Under the pieces are notes generated by a model, which saw only the letters and a list, made by a program, of their open reading frames with translations, made no database searches and was not told the DNA's origin. 36,839 nt of DNA from Actinomycetota bacterium (GTDB taxonomy: Bacteria; Actinomycetota; Acidimicrobiia; IMCC26256; PALSA-610), in the NCBI GenBank assembly GCA_003134555.1, contig PLBO01000059.1, positions 1-36,839 on the forward strand, written 5' to 3'. The translations under genes were made by a program, and so were the position numbers. Positions 25,452 to 33,426 of the stretch are shown here, one piece after another (position 1 is the first letter of the stretch; each line of letters opens with the position of its first letter).

Positions 25452-25460
25452 CGTTAGCGT
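25452..25460 (+). promoter_or_regulatory. CGTTAGCGT element, probable -10 for the NAGPA-like gene
   Basis: CGTTAGCGT followed by 10 nt and ATG 25471 (a GTG at 25459 is also in frame). TAGCGT fits a TAnnnT -10 and no SD is present, so a leaderless or near-leaderless transcript is likely. It mirrors the element of the divergent esterase gene. Confidence 0.5.
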
Positions 25461-25470
25461 GGTCCGCGCG

Positions 25471-26700
25471 ATGGTGACCAAAACCGCGGTTGACGATTCG
25501 GCGCGTGCCGGCGCGGATGGTGAAGGCGCCGATTCTGCAGCCGCGTCGGTGACGCGTTGGCGCCGACGACGGCGTGGGCGTCGACGGCGCGTCTGGCTCG
25601 TGGTCGGATCGTTCCTCGTCGCCCTCTTCGTGCCGGCTTGGTCGTTTGCTCACGCGGTAATGGTGTCGAACGGTGATCCGGTTTCGGCGAATGCGACCGA
25701 ATGGGCGCGTGGGCACTCGTTGGGCTGGCTCGTCGATCGGGTGGAGCATCTGTGGTATTCACATCATCAGCCCCCGAACGGTGGGGCGCCCAAAGGTGGC
25801 ATCGCGCGCGTTGCCCCTTCGGTGACGCGTCCTGCCGCGGTTCACTCGCCCGCCCGCCCGGTGGCGGTCGGCGAGCGGCGCTGCCCGCCGACTATTCCTG
25901 CGTTCGCGTCGAGCATGCTCGCGGGTGAAGGCGCATGGCAGACGGTTGGACGTTCGACGGGCGCCGTGTGCTTCGCGTATCTGCGACCCGACGCGGTGCA
26001 TACGAGCGTGCTCGTGGGGGTGGCGTGGATGGACATGCGCGTTCTGACCGCGACGTTGCACAACGGCACGTCGGTGCCCGGTGGCGGCGCCTGGCGGGCG
26101 GGCTCGTTGATCTCACCGGCAGACTATGGCCGCGTAGTCGCGACCTTCAACGGCGGGTTCCGTCTGGACGCGAGCCGCGGCGGTTATTTCACCGAAGGCC
26201 GGACGATGCGGCCGCTCGTGAACGGTGGCGCGTCATTGGTGATCTACGCGGACGGTCACGTGGACGTGGGCGTCTGGGGACGCGACGATGCGCTGACTCC
26301 CAACGTGGCGTCGGTTCGACAGAACCTCGACTTGCTCGTGGACGACCGCAAGCTCGTCGCGGGCCTCTCGGACCTGAACAGCCACCAATGGGGAGCAACG
26401 CTCGGAAATCGGATCTATACCTGGCGTTCCGGCGTCGGCATCGACGCCCAACACAACCTCATCTATGTGGGCGGACCCGGACTGAATGTCGCGACGCTCG
26501 CAGCCGTACTCCAGCACGCCGGTTGTGTCCGCGCGATGGAACTCGACATCAATCCCTCGTGGGTATCACTGATGACGTACACCGGGACCTCACCGACGGC
26601 CGTCACCGCGACGAAGCTCCTGTCGAACATGCAACGCCCTGCTGAGCGCTATCTGCATTCGAACACCCGAGACTTCATCGAACTCGACACCCGACACTGA
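25471..26700 (+). CDS. Membrane-anchored phosphodiester glycosidase (NAGPA)-like protein
   Basis: 409 residues from ATG 25471; an open frame reaches back to 25324, but the promoter-like CGTTAGCGT just upstream favours the shorter form. The cytoplasmic N-terminus is very basic (RWRRRRRGRRRR), followed by one TM helix at about 41-62, so it is a type II membrane protein. The extracytoplasmic domain has NAGPA/DUF2233-like features: VVATFNGGFRLDASRGGYFTEG, LVNGGASLVIYADGH, LYVDDRK-like and the later MELDINPSWVSLMTYTG. Such proteins are linked to exopolysaccharide or cell-wall glycan turnover. The gene is divergent from the esterase gene and convergent with the CopD-like gene. Confidence 0.83.
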   Translation: MVTKTAVDDSARAGADGEGADSAAASVTRWRRRRRGRRRRVWLVVGSFLVALFVPAWSFAHAVMVSNGDPVSANATEWARGHSLGWLVDRVEHLWYSHHQPPNGGAPKGGIARVAPSVTRPAAVHSPARPVAVGERRCPPTIPAFASSMLAGEGAWQTVGRSTGAVCFAYLRPDAVHTSVLVGVAWMDMRVLTATLHNGTSVPGGGAWRAGSLISPADYGRVVATFNGGFRLDASRGGYFTEGRTMRPLVNGGASLVIYADGHVDVGVWGRDDALTPNVASVRQNLDLLVDDRKLVAGLSDLNSHQWGATLGNRIYTWRSGVGIDAQHNLIYVGGPGLNVATLAAVLQHAGCVRAMELDINPSWVSLMTYTGTSPTAVTATKLLSNMQRPAERYLHSNTRDFIELDTRH

Positions 26701-26728
26701 AGACCGCCTGGGCTTGGGGACTGCCCGT

Positions 26729-26745
26729 CGGCCAAGCGTTGGCTG
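26729..26745. terminator. Hairpin between convergent genes
   Basis: CGGCCAA-GCG-TTGGCTG forms a 7-bp stem (one G-U) in the 59-nt gap between the convergent genes ending at 26700 and 26760. It is a possible bidirectional terminator; there is no T-tract. Confidence 0.4.
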
Positions 26746-26759
26746 CGGCGCGTCCGGGA

Positions 26760-27176
26760 CTATCCGGTCGCGAGCAGCACACCTACGAAGGTTGCCCCGA
26801 GCGCGGCGAGCAGAGCGAGTGCGGCGAAGATGCCGCCGAGCGCGGGTCGACGCCGCGCAACGAGAATGTGTGCGAGTGCGCCGATCCCGGACACCCCGAC
26901 GAGGATCAGTTTCACCGACAGGGTCGTCAGGTAGCTGCCGGACTGCTCGCCGGCGTTCACTGCGAACAGGTTCCAGATGCCGGTGACGAGCAGAAGGCCG
27001 AACGCCGGCCAAGCGACGAGCTGGAAGCGGCGCGCGGCCGCACGCGCGGTCTCGATGCCGCCGAACTGGCGAACGACCGGTACGACAGCCGCGAGCACGA
27101 CCTGTCCGCCGACCCACACCGTCGCGCCAAGAACATGCAAGTACAGCCGGATGGTCGCGGCATGGACGGGCAACAC
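26760..27176 (-). CDS. CopD-like four-helix membrane protein
   Basis: 138 residues, nearly all membrane, with four predicted TM helices. The first helix has LYLHVLGATVWVGGQ, the pattern of CopD and related proteins, where the His can bind copper or haem; the second has AFGLLLVTGIWNLF. GTG 27176 has no good SD. The gene is convergent with the NAGPA-like gene and precedes a hydrolase pseudogene. CopD proteins are associated with copper import or tolerance, but membership here is by pattern only. Confidence 0.7.
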   Translation of the reverse strand: MLPVHAATIRLYLHVLGATVWVGGQVVLAAVVPVVRQFGGIETARAAARRFQLVAWPAFGLLLVTGIWNLFAVNAGEQSGSYLTTLSVKLILVGVSGIGALAHILVARRRPALGGIFAALALLAALGATFVGVLLATG

Positions 27177-27303
27177 GAACGGAGGCTACGACGCGCTCCG
27201 AGTCGCCCGGAGGAGGCAACAGTCCTGCCCCAGAACGCGCGTCGCCGAACGACGACGCGGAGTGTCTCCGAACGCCGGCACCGGGACGTTCGCGATCCTG
27301 AGG

Positions 27304-27745
27304 TCAGGTGTTCAGGTGTTCGCGGAACCACTCGATCGCTGGTTCGCTGCTCGACTGGAATCCGGATTCGTAGGCGTCGAAGTGGTCACCCGGGATTTCG
27401 ACAACGCTGACGTTCGGTGTCCGCGCGGCGACGGTCATCGCGGGACCGGGGGGCGTAAGTCGGTCGCCCGGCGCAACGATGAGCACCAACGGGAGTCGGC
27501 TCGGCCCGTCTCGACGGCGCGGGCGATCGCGGCGAGCGCTCCTTCGGGAAAGTCGGGCCCTCCCTCGCCGATGTACGGAACCTGCGCAACGGCGCACGCG
27601 ATCGGGATGGCTTCGGATGCGAGCGTGATGACCAACCCACCCGAGAGGCTAGAGCCCACAATTCGATCCGGTCCCGATCGACGAACTCTTGACCGGACAA
27701 CCATGTCACGGCGTCGCGGTAACCCTGCAACCCGTGTCCAAGGTT
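27304..27745 (-). pseudogene. Alpha/beta hydrolase pseudogene (N-truncated, two frameshifts)
   Basis: Three frames each hold a piece of one alpha/beta hydrolase (dienelactone-hydrolase-like). In order on the minus strand: GYRDAVTWLSGQEFVDRDRI in one frame; GSSLSGGLVITLASEAIP and VPYIGEGGPDFPEGALAAI in the next (GSSLSGG is the nucleophile elbow, Ser as nucleophile); then LVLIVAPGDRLTPPGPAMTV and VVEIPGDHFDAYESG in a third (catalytic Asp and His). The joints are near 27660 and 27490. The N-terminal third, including the oxyanion loop, is missing; the sequence abuts the cupredoxin gene. Each piece is well conserved, so decay is recent. Confidence 0.75.
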
Positions 27746-28315
27746 TCAGTGGACGGTGAGCACGTCGAGCATGCCGGCCGCGTAGTGCCAGGGCTCGTCG
27801 CAGACGAGTTCGTAGCGACCGGACTTCAAGCTGACGGTTACCCAGCTGGTGCTTCCGGGAGCGATGCCGTCGCCTACCCCTTGGGCGCACGACTTGGACG
27901 CTTCACCGAGACTCTGCGATTCGCCGATCTTGCCATCGGCCCCGGTCGGGCGTGTCCCGGGACCGTCGGCGGGCAGCGGAAGAATTATGAGCTCGTGAGC
28001 CAACCCACCCTGGTTGTGAACGACGAACGAGACCTGTCCTCCCCTGACCGTGCTCGGGTCCGCCTGCAACGTCACCATCATCGGACCGCGCCCCATCATG
28101 GCGTTGCCGCGATCGGACAACGTCACGTTCACCGTCTCGCCCGGCAGTTGCGGAGCCGCGCACGTCACGACACCGAAGGAACTGTTACGAAAGGGCGTCC
28201 TGCGGTTCGCGACCGCCACGATGAGCGTGGCCGATCCAGCTGCGAGGACAACGACCAGGCTCACCGCCAACGCGACGACGCCGCGTCGAGGAGCTGTGCC
28301 CGTCGACGAGTTCAT
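27746..28315 (-). CDS. Membrane-anchored cupredoxin-domain protein
   Basis: 189 residues with an N-terminal TM or signal anchor (VALAVSLVVVLAAGSATLIV) and a cupredoxin domain. Type-1 copper ligands are visible: the first His in HNQGGLAHELIIL, then the C-x4-H-x4-M cluster in YELVCDEPWHYAAGM. The domain is plastocyanin-like with an insertion before the Cys loop. The ATG 28315 overlaps the TGA of the SHOCT gene (ATGA), and the two are a probable operon. The protein may transfer electrons or bind copper outside the membrane; the redox partner is unknown. Confidence 0.85.
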   Translation of the reverse strand: MNSSTGTAPRRGVVALAVSLVVVLAAGSATLIVAVANRRTPFRNSSFGVVTCAAPQLPGETVNVTLSDRGNAMMGRGPMMVTLQADPSTVRGGQVSFVVHNQGGLAHELIILPLPADGPGTRPTGADGKIGESQSLGEASKSCAQGVGDGIAPGSTSWVTVSLKSGRYELVCDEPWHYAAGMLDVLTVH

Positions 28316-28557
28316 GCGCCGCCTCGGAGAAGCTCACGGCGGCGTTGGTATTCGGCCTCGTCGATTTCACCGCGAGCGAACCGCTCATCGAGTATCCGCA
28401 TCGGCTCCGAACCCGTCGGCCCGGGCTGCGAACGCGCGCCGTTCTGTCGGATGAGCGTCACGACCACCCACGCAATCGCACCCCAGAACACGACCATCAT
28501 CGCCACCATGACGAACCAGCCACCCCAGCCGATGCCGCCATTTCCGAAGTTACGCAT
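28312..28557 (-). CDS. Small SHOCT-domain membrane protein
   Basis: 81 residues: one TM helix (GWGGWFVMVAMMVVFWGAIAWVVVTL, about 10-35) and a C-terminal SHOCT domain, whose core is ILDERFARGEIDEAEYQRRR. SHOCT (short C-terminal) domains are typical ends of small membrane proteins and are thought to mediate oligomerisation. The ATG at 28557 has a weak SD; GTG 28560 is an alternative. Cotranscribed with the cupredoxin gene. Confidence 0.85.
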   Translation of the reverse strand: MRNFGNGGIGWGGWFVMVAMMVVFWGAIAWVVVTLIRQNGARSQPGPTGSEPMRILDERFARGEIDEAEYQRRRELLRGGA

Positions 28558-28780
28558 CACGGCTCTGACCTCCGCGGTCGACTGACAAACCCAAACCAGG
28601 ATCGGCCGCCTACCGCCCAATGCGTAGGGCCGAAGGTCACTGCCGTGCGCGCACGCATTGCCCCGTGGACTGTTGCCACCAGCCTCTTCAATTCCAGTTT
28701 CTCGTCGCGTTTCCGGCCGCGTACGCGCTAACTCGCGGCAGATAGGGACGGCGAGTGTCGGGTCTTCGGGATTGTGACGG

Positions 28781-30130
28781 TTACGCGGTGACGGCGCAGA
28801 GGTGCCATTGTCCTTCGACGCCTTTGAGTTGGTGCTCGCCGCGGTTTTCGAACTCGATGCCGGAGCCTGCGACCAGGTCGACGACTGTTCGGGACACGAG
28901 CACCTCACCGGTTCCTGCAATTGCGGACACGCGCGCTGCGATGATCACTCCGATACCTGCGACGTCGTCGCCGCGCAGCTCGATCTCGGCGGTGTGGATG
29001 CCGCAGCGGATTTCGAGGCCGACGCTTCGGAGAGCGTCTCTGATCATGAGGGACGCGCTGATCGCTCGGGCGGGCCCGTCGAAGACGGCGAGCATGCCGT
29101 CTCCGGTGTTCTTCACCTGACGTCCGCGGAAGCGTACGAGTGCCCGGCCGACGAGGTCGTCGTGGTCGTCGAGGAGTGTTTTCCATCTGCGGTCGCCGAT
29201 TGCGACCGTTCGCACCGTGGAGTCGACGATGTCGGTGAAGACCACGGTTGCGAGTACTCGGCCAACGTTCGGGGTGTGGCGGGCGCCGGTCAGGAACTCT
29301 TCGATCTGCTCGGCGAGTTCGTCGATCTCGTCGATCCCACAGGAATTGAACAGATGGTCGCTGCCGGGCAGCTCGAAGTACGTCGCGTTGGGAAGGTGCT
29401 CGGCCAGGTACCGGCCGTGTGCCGCGCGCACGAACTCGTTGCCGGCTCGGTGTAGCACGAGCGTGGGCTGCCGCACGGCTCCCAAAATGTCGCGCACATC
29501 GGTCGCGTACACGGCTTGTTGCATCTGGATCGCCGCTCCCAAGCCGACCGATTGTCTTCCGAAGCGCGCCCACCACTCACGAAACACCGGGTCGTCGATC
29601 CGGCTCGGCATCATCACTTCCGGGAATACGCCGTTTGGGAAGTCGCGCGGAAAGGTGGCCAGCGTCTTCGCTTGGAGCGATTCCGGCAGACCCCAGGGGT
29701 AGTCCGATGCCCGGCTCAGCCGCGCAAAGGCGTTGAACAGCACCAGACTGGAAATACGAGAAGCATGGGTGCCCGCAGCCACGAGCGCGACCGGCCCACC
29801 CGCGTCAATACCGACGAGATGGGTCTGCTCGCTTCCAACCGCGTCAAGCACGGTCAGCAAATCGTCGACCCACTCCTCGACGGTCGGGATCGCGCGCAGA
29901 GGAACAGGATCCGAGAGACCGGAGCCGCGCTTGTCGAAGAGGATGAGACGGCCGAAAGACGCGAGGTGGCGGAAGAACCGCGCCGAAATCGGGTCCTCCC
30001 ATTGCAGCTCCACGTTGGACCAATCCATCGGCATCACTGCGACGTCCAACGGACCGTCGCCGACCACTTGATACGCGATGTACAGGCCATCGGCGCTTTT
30101 GGCGTAACGCGTCGTTGGCTGCTCGCTCAT
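28781..30130 (-). CDS. Alpha/beta-hydrolase domain fused to class III adenylate/guanylate cyclase
   Basis: 449 residues. Residues 1-280 are an alpha/beta hydrolase with the pattern FDKRGSGLSDP and the elbow LVGIDAGGP at about 105-113; the nucleophile position holds Asp109 instead of the usual Ser, and the His is in GSDHLF (259). Residues 290-449 are a class III cyclase: metal Asp300 in FTDIVDST, Asp344 in NTGDGMLAVF, and GIHTAEIEL, GIGVIIAARV, VLVSRTVVDL, QLKGVEGQWHLCAV as in related mycobacterial-type cyclases. The hydrolase is probably the sensor domain and the cyclase the output. ATG 30130 has AAGGG upstream. Confidence 0.9.
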   Translation of the reverse strand: MSEQPTTRYAKSADGLYIAYQVVGDGPLDVAVMPMDWSNVELQWEDPISARFFRHLASFGRLILFDKRGSGLSDPVPLRAIPTVEEWVDDLLTVLDAVGSEQTHLVGIDAGGPVALVAAGTHASRISSLVLFNAFARLSRASDYPWGLPESLQAKTLATFPRDFPNGVFPEVMMPSRIDDPVFREWWARFGRQSVGLGAAIQMQQAVYATDVRDILGAVRQPTLVLHRAGNEFVRAAHGRYLAEHLPNATYFELPGSDHLFNSCGIDEIDELAEQIEEFLTGARHTPNVGRVLATVVFTDIVDSTVRTVAIGDRRWKTLLDDHDDLVGRALVRFRGRQVKNTGDGMLAVFDGPARAISASLMIRDALRSVGLEIRCGIHTAEIELRGDDVAGIGVIIAARVSAIAGTGEVLVSRTVVDLVAGSGIEFENRGEHQLKGVEGQWHLCAVTA

Positions 30131-30214
30131 CGTCGGCCCTTACGCGGGACGGAACCCGCCGACTTGAACGAACGAGGCGACCTCGTCGAGGTGTCGGTTG
30201 TCCGGGCGTCGTCG

Positions 30215-30571
30215 ATGACAGCGATCGTACGCACAACTGGTCGTCACCGTCAGGACGTAGTCCTGGGCTACTGGAAGGACGAGATCGAGGCTCCGATCGC
30301 ATCGCTCACGGCCACGATCGACGACGGCCTCGCGCAACTCCGCGCAACGAAGGTGCAGTACGTCGTCGTCGCCGGAAATGAACTTGAACCACCCCACAAG
30401 CAGTGGCTCCGAGCGAGACTTCCCGACGCACGCGTCGTGATCTGGCCGAACAGCAGCCACTTCCCGCACCCCGACGTGCGACTCCTTGGCCGTAACCTTG
30501 GCCGTCAAACTCCAACTCCGGAAACGCGTTCAGATCAGCATGACCAGCGGATGAGACGACACCCTTCGTGA
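30215..30571 (+). pseudogene. C-terminal remnant of an alpha/beta hydrolase
   Basis: A frame of about 118 codons contains WKDEIEAPIASLTATIDDGL, VQYVVVAGNELEPPHKQWL and WPNSSHFPHPDVRLL. This pattern is the last strand, final helix and catalytic His region (SHFPH) of alpha/beta hydrolases. The first two-thirds, with the oxyanion loop and nucleophile, are absent. The region lies between two minus-strand genes and there is no SD at its ATG. I infer a pseudogene remnant; expression of a truncated product is possible but unlikely. Confidence 0.5.
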
Positions 30572-30635
30572 AGGTCAGACCAACTCGAACGGGCACCGCC
30601 GACAGTGGAAGCAATGGTGCATGCGCCGCTAATGC

Positions 30636-31532
30636 TCAGCCCTTGTTGCCGTCGGACCCGGGCGGCGTTTCCGGCGGTTGGCCTCGGAGCGTGAATCCGG
30701 GCGGGACCACCGGGACGAGTTGTGCGAGCGACGCCGCGTTTCGCGGGAGCCACTGGTAGTCGGTCGTCGCGAGCGGGTTGCTCGATCGCACGATCAGATA
30801 GGTCGTCGGGTCGATCCAGAGGTCGCCGGGGATCGGCGCAATGTCGTGACGCGCGAGATGGAGTGTGTCGCGCCCGTCGATGGTCTCGTGCCCGACCAAT
30901 GTCAGGCCTTTGACGCTCAACAGCTTCCGGACGACGTCCGGGGTCCACCCGAGTAGCTGACCATGGCCGCTCATGCTCGGAACCGGCCCGGTCTGGTACC
31001 ACGAACGGGTCGGGTAGTCGACGACGCGTTCCGAGGGTCCGCCATCGTTTTGTTGGATGTCGTAGACGGGAACTCCGTTGTGGGTGTACTTCGTACGCGA
31101 GTGGAAGGGGTCACCGCGGTCCGACCACGACTCGTACACCTCGATGTCGGTTCCCGACGATGTCGAGCTGATCCTGGTCTCGCGCGAGTGCACGACCAGA
31201 TCGTCGACATTCGCGAGCTTCGCCTCAGCCCGCCGCGCGATCACGGCGACGGTAAGTGTCGCGAGGGGCTTCTTCGGTCGGCCGTTTGCCGCGGTTGACG
31301 GAGTCGTCGGCGATTCCGACCGCGTCGTGGAAGGAGGTGTCGAGTGGTTCCCGACAACCACTGTCGCCGCGCCGCCGACCGCCGCCGCGACGGTGAGCGT
31401 TACCGCGACGCGTCGACGCGTCGGGTGCCCGTGGGTGACGTTGGAAATCGGCGCGTCGGACAACCGACGCTGCGCGTCGAGGAGTTCGTCGAGGACGTCG
31501 GCCTCGAACGATGCGAGTGTGCGACCAGTCAT
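30636..31532 (-). CDS. Single-pass membrane protein, putative anti-sigma factor (LolA/RseB-like ectodomain?)
   Basis: 298 residues; ATG 31532 overlaps the TGA of the ECF gene (ATGA). The N-terminus (1-40) has an amphipathic helix (SFEADVLDELLDAQRRL); the TM helix is about 42-61; the ectodomain is outside. Stretches such as VYESWSDRGDPFHSRTKYTH, DYPTRSWYQTG and LWIDPTTYLIVRS suggest a LolA/RseB-like lipid-binding half-barrel, but that is by pattern only. It is preceded by its sigma partner in the same operon and has no zinc motif. Confidence 0.75.
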   Translation of the reverse strand: MTGRTLASFEADVLDELLDAQRRLSDAPISNVTHGHPTRRRVAVTLTVAAAVGGAATVVVGNHSTPPSTTRSESPTTPSTAANGRPKKPLATLTVAVIARRAEAKLANVDDLVVHSRETRISSTSSGTDIEVYESWSDRGDPFHSRTKYTHNGVPVYDIQQNDGGPSERVVDYPTRSWYQTGPVPSMSGHGQLLGWTPDVVRKLLSVKGLTLVGHETIDGRDTLHLARHDIAPIPGDLWIDPTTYLIVRSSNPLATTDYQWLPRNAASLAQLVPVVPPGFTLRGQPPETPPGSDGNKG

Positions 31533-32128
31533 GAAGTTCCCGCCTGCATTTTTGTTTCGGGAGCGGGGTTCGCCGGTTCCGGGAGTAGTACGTGACAAAG
31601 TGCGCGTCGCGCGCGCATCAGCCGGTTGCGGAACGCGCCGGGCGACAGTCCGAGCACCGCCGCGGCCTGTTCGTGATCGAGACCGTCGAACCCGACGAGA
31701 AGCAGCACTTCACGATGGCGGGGCGAGAGTCTCTGCATCGCCTCGTCGACACGACCGTGCCGGCGGGACGCGTCGATTGCCCGCTCCAGAGCGGCAAAGT
31801 CGTCGGGCGTCAGCGCTCGGCTACCGCCGCTGCGGGCGAGCGCTTCTCGTTCGCGCCAGAGCCGGCGGCGCTTGCGAGATTGGATCCGGGCCGCGATCCC
31901 GAGGATCCACGGCAGCGCGTCACCTCGGGCGGAGTCGTAGGTCGACGCCGATTCGAGAACCGCCAGGAATGTCGCCGCAACCAGGTCCGCGACATCCGCC
32001 GGCTGATCGCACCTGCGGGCGGCGTAGGACACCACGCGATCGACGTACCGCCGGTAGAGAATCTCGAGCGCGTCCGGATCGGTGCGGACACATCGCAGCA
32101 GCACCGCGTCCGCGGCGTCCTCGTTCAC
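31529..32128 (-). CDS. ECF-family sigma factor
   Basis: 199 residues with region 2 (ALEILYRRYVDRVVSYAARRC, DVADLVAATFLAVLESA, GDALPWILGIAARIQSRKRRR) and region 4 (LSPRHREVLLLVGFDGLDHEQAAAVLGLSPGAFRNRLMRARRAL). GTG 32128 is preceded by AGGTGA. The TGA is overlapped by the ATG of the downstream membrane protein gene (ATGA). The C-terminal tail is longer than in the other four. Confidence 0.9.
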   Translation of the reverse strand: MNEDAADAVLLRCVRTDPDALEILYRRYVDRVVSYAARRCDQPADVADLVAATFLAVLESASTYDSARGDALPWILGIAARIQSRKRRRLWREREALARSGGSRALTPDDFAALERAIDASRRHGRVDEAMQRLSPRHREVLLLVGFDGLDHEQAAAVLGLSPGAFRNRLMRARRALCHVLLPEPANPAPETKMQAGTS

Positions 32129-32329
32129 ATCACCTATTGGTCGCCACGCAACGCCCCGTCACGAAGTTTCGCAGAAGTTGGTCCTTCCGGGGCGAGTCAA
32201 TAAGCGGCATAACGACCGGCTGCCCCACTCTCGCGGTACGCGACTGGCGGTTGCACAAACCGTTTGTCGTCCGATCCGCTGCCGTTCGTCGACGTTCGCA
32301 CAGATCCGCTGACGTACGCGAGTGCAAGA

Positions 32330-32379
32330 CCGTAGGCCGTCATGTGGCCGTCAACTCGCTACCGTTAGGCCGTCACGTG
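32330..32379 (+). repeat. Imperfect direct repeat (CCGTAGGCCGTCATGTG / CCGTTAGGCCGTCACGTG)
   Basis: Copies at 32330-32346 and 32362-32379 differ by one insertion and one substitution; the copy-to-copy distance is about 32 nt (three helical turns). The spacing fits a protein-binding tandem site, but this is not shown. Confidence 0.5.
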
Positions 32380-32521
32380 CACTGTCGACACGCGAAGCCG
32401 CAGGTCAGAGCACGTTGCCCTCGTGGGGACGGCGCGAAATCCCATCAGGCCTGGTCGAGCGATCGCCGCGAACACCTGGTGGAACGCGTTCGCACCAAAT
32501 CCGGAACGCGTCCAGCCGGAC

Positions 32522-32547
32522 GGGGAGGTTCGCTCGGCATCCTCCCC
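32522..32547. promoter_or_regulatory. Hairpin (GGGGAGG / CCTCCCC) just upstream of the 32562 start
   Basis: A perfect 7-bp stem with a 12-nt loop ending 14 nt before ATG 32562. It could end transcription from upstream or modulate translation; there is no T-tract, and the GGGGAGG is too far for an SD. Confidence 0.4.
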
Positions 32548-32561
32548 AATACGCTCTCGCA

Positions 32562-33374
32562 ATGGCGGAGAATGACTCCTACAGGCGGAACCCCGCTCGC
32601 GACGTGGAGGCGTTCGCTATCTCCGCGCTTCGATTCTGGATCGGCGACAACGGATCGGTAGAGGACACCAGCGGCGGTCACGGACCCGACTTCTCTCTGG
32701 CCTACGCGGACGGGCGTCGCGGCATCGGCGAGGTCGGCTGGCACGAAGACCCGACGATCCAGGAGATGTGGGCGCGAACCTTCAGGGCCCACCACCATCA
32801 GCAGATCGACCTCGCGGTTGGTCTCGGCCAGTGGTCGGTACAACTCGTTCGGGGCGCGCACATCGGACGGCTCTACACCGAGCTTCCCGAGTTCGTGGGC
32901 AAACTCGTGGCGCACGGATGCCTCCGGCTTGAGGTTCATCAGAGCTGGCGAAGCGAACTCGCCGACACGGCGCGGGGGCTGGGCATCGACCACATCGACC
33001 AAGTCACCCGCGACGAGCCCTCGGTCGCGATCTTCTTCCTGCCGGGTTCCGGTGGCGCCATAACCAGTGATTCCGACGTGATCACCGATTGGGTCGACAG
33101 CGTCCTCGCCGATCCGAGCTACCGAGACACGACGGAAAAGATCCTGCGGGTTCAGGCCGACGAGCGGCACGTGTTCTTGATGTCGGGAACACTCACGTCC
33201 TTCGATGTCGACCAAAATCTCCAGCGCATCAACACCAGAACACCCAGTCGAGCACCTGCTGTCCCGGCAGGGATCACCCACGTTTGGGTCGTCTCGCGCT
33301 TCGGAGAGCCGAATGTCGGACTCTGGACCGTCGGGCAAGGATGGAGTTTCGTATCGCTACGGACGGAACAGTGA
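32562..33374 (+). CDS. Hypothetical protein, possible PD-(D/E)XK-like domain
   Basis: 270 residues from ATG 32562, cytoplasmic, with no signal peptide. Near the N-terminus it has GPDFSLAYADGRRGIGEVGW: an acidic PDF segment, a strand and a Glu-containing strand (GEVG), the layout of the PD-(D/E)XK nuclease core, where PD and E-x-(K/other) are catalytic; the Lys is replaced by a Gly here, so activity is doubtful. The rest is mixed alpha/beta (WARTFRAHHHQQIDLAVGL, LPEFVGKLVAHGCLRL). I do not recognise a named family. The gene is convergent with an anti-sigma-like gene. Confidence 0.6.
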   Translation: MAENDSYRRNPARDVEAFAISALRFWIGDNGSVEDTSGGHGPDFSLAYADGRRGIGEVGWHEDPTIQEMWARTFRAHHHQQIDLAVGLGQWSVQLVRGAHIGRLYTELPEFVGKLVAHGCLRLEVHQSWRSELADTARGLGIDHIDQVTRDEPSVAIFFLPGSGGAITSDSDVITDWVDSVLADPSYRDTTEKILRVQADERHVFLMSGTLTSFDVDQNLQRINTRTPSRAPAVPAGITHVWVVSRFGEPNVGLWTVGQGWSFVSLRTEQ

Positions 33375-33390
33375 TGGTCAGGACCGCGAG

Positions 33391-33406
33391 CAGATCGGCA
33401 GTTATG
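33391..33406 (+). repeat. Dispersed intergenic motif, copy B (GATCGGCAGTTATGGC)
   Basis: In the 52-nt gap between the convergent stops at 33374 and 33427, 16 nt after the plus-strand stop. Matches copies C and E over 15 bp, and copy D with one mismatch. Confidence 0.6.
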
Positions 33407-33426
33407 GCTTCCTCGCCGTGTCACGT

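Larger units (their letters stand above)
32129..32561. other. Divergent intergenic region between ECF and plus-strand gene
   Basis: 433 nt without a credible gene. It should hold the promoters for the ECF operon on the minus strand and for the gene at 32562. It contains the direct repeat at 32330-32379 and the hairpin at 32522-32547. Open frames crossing it lack start signals and family patterns. Confidence 0.55.

Noticed and set aside
28611-28631. CCTAC...GTAGG hairpin in the gap before the SHOCT gene
   Set aside because: Only a 5-bp stem with a long loop; no T-tract.
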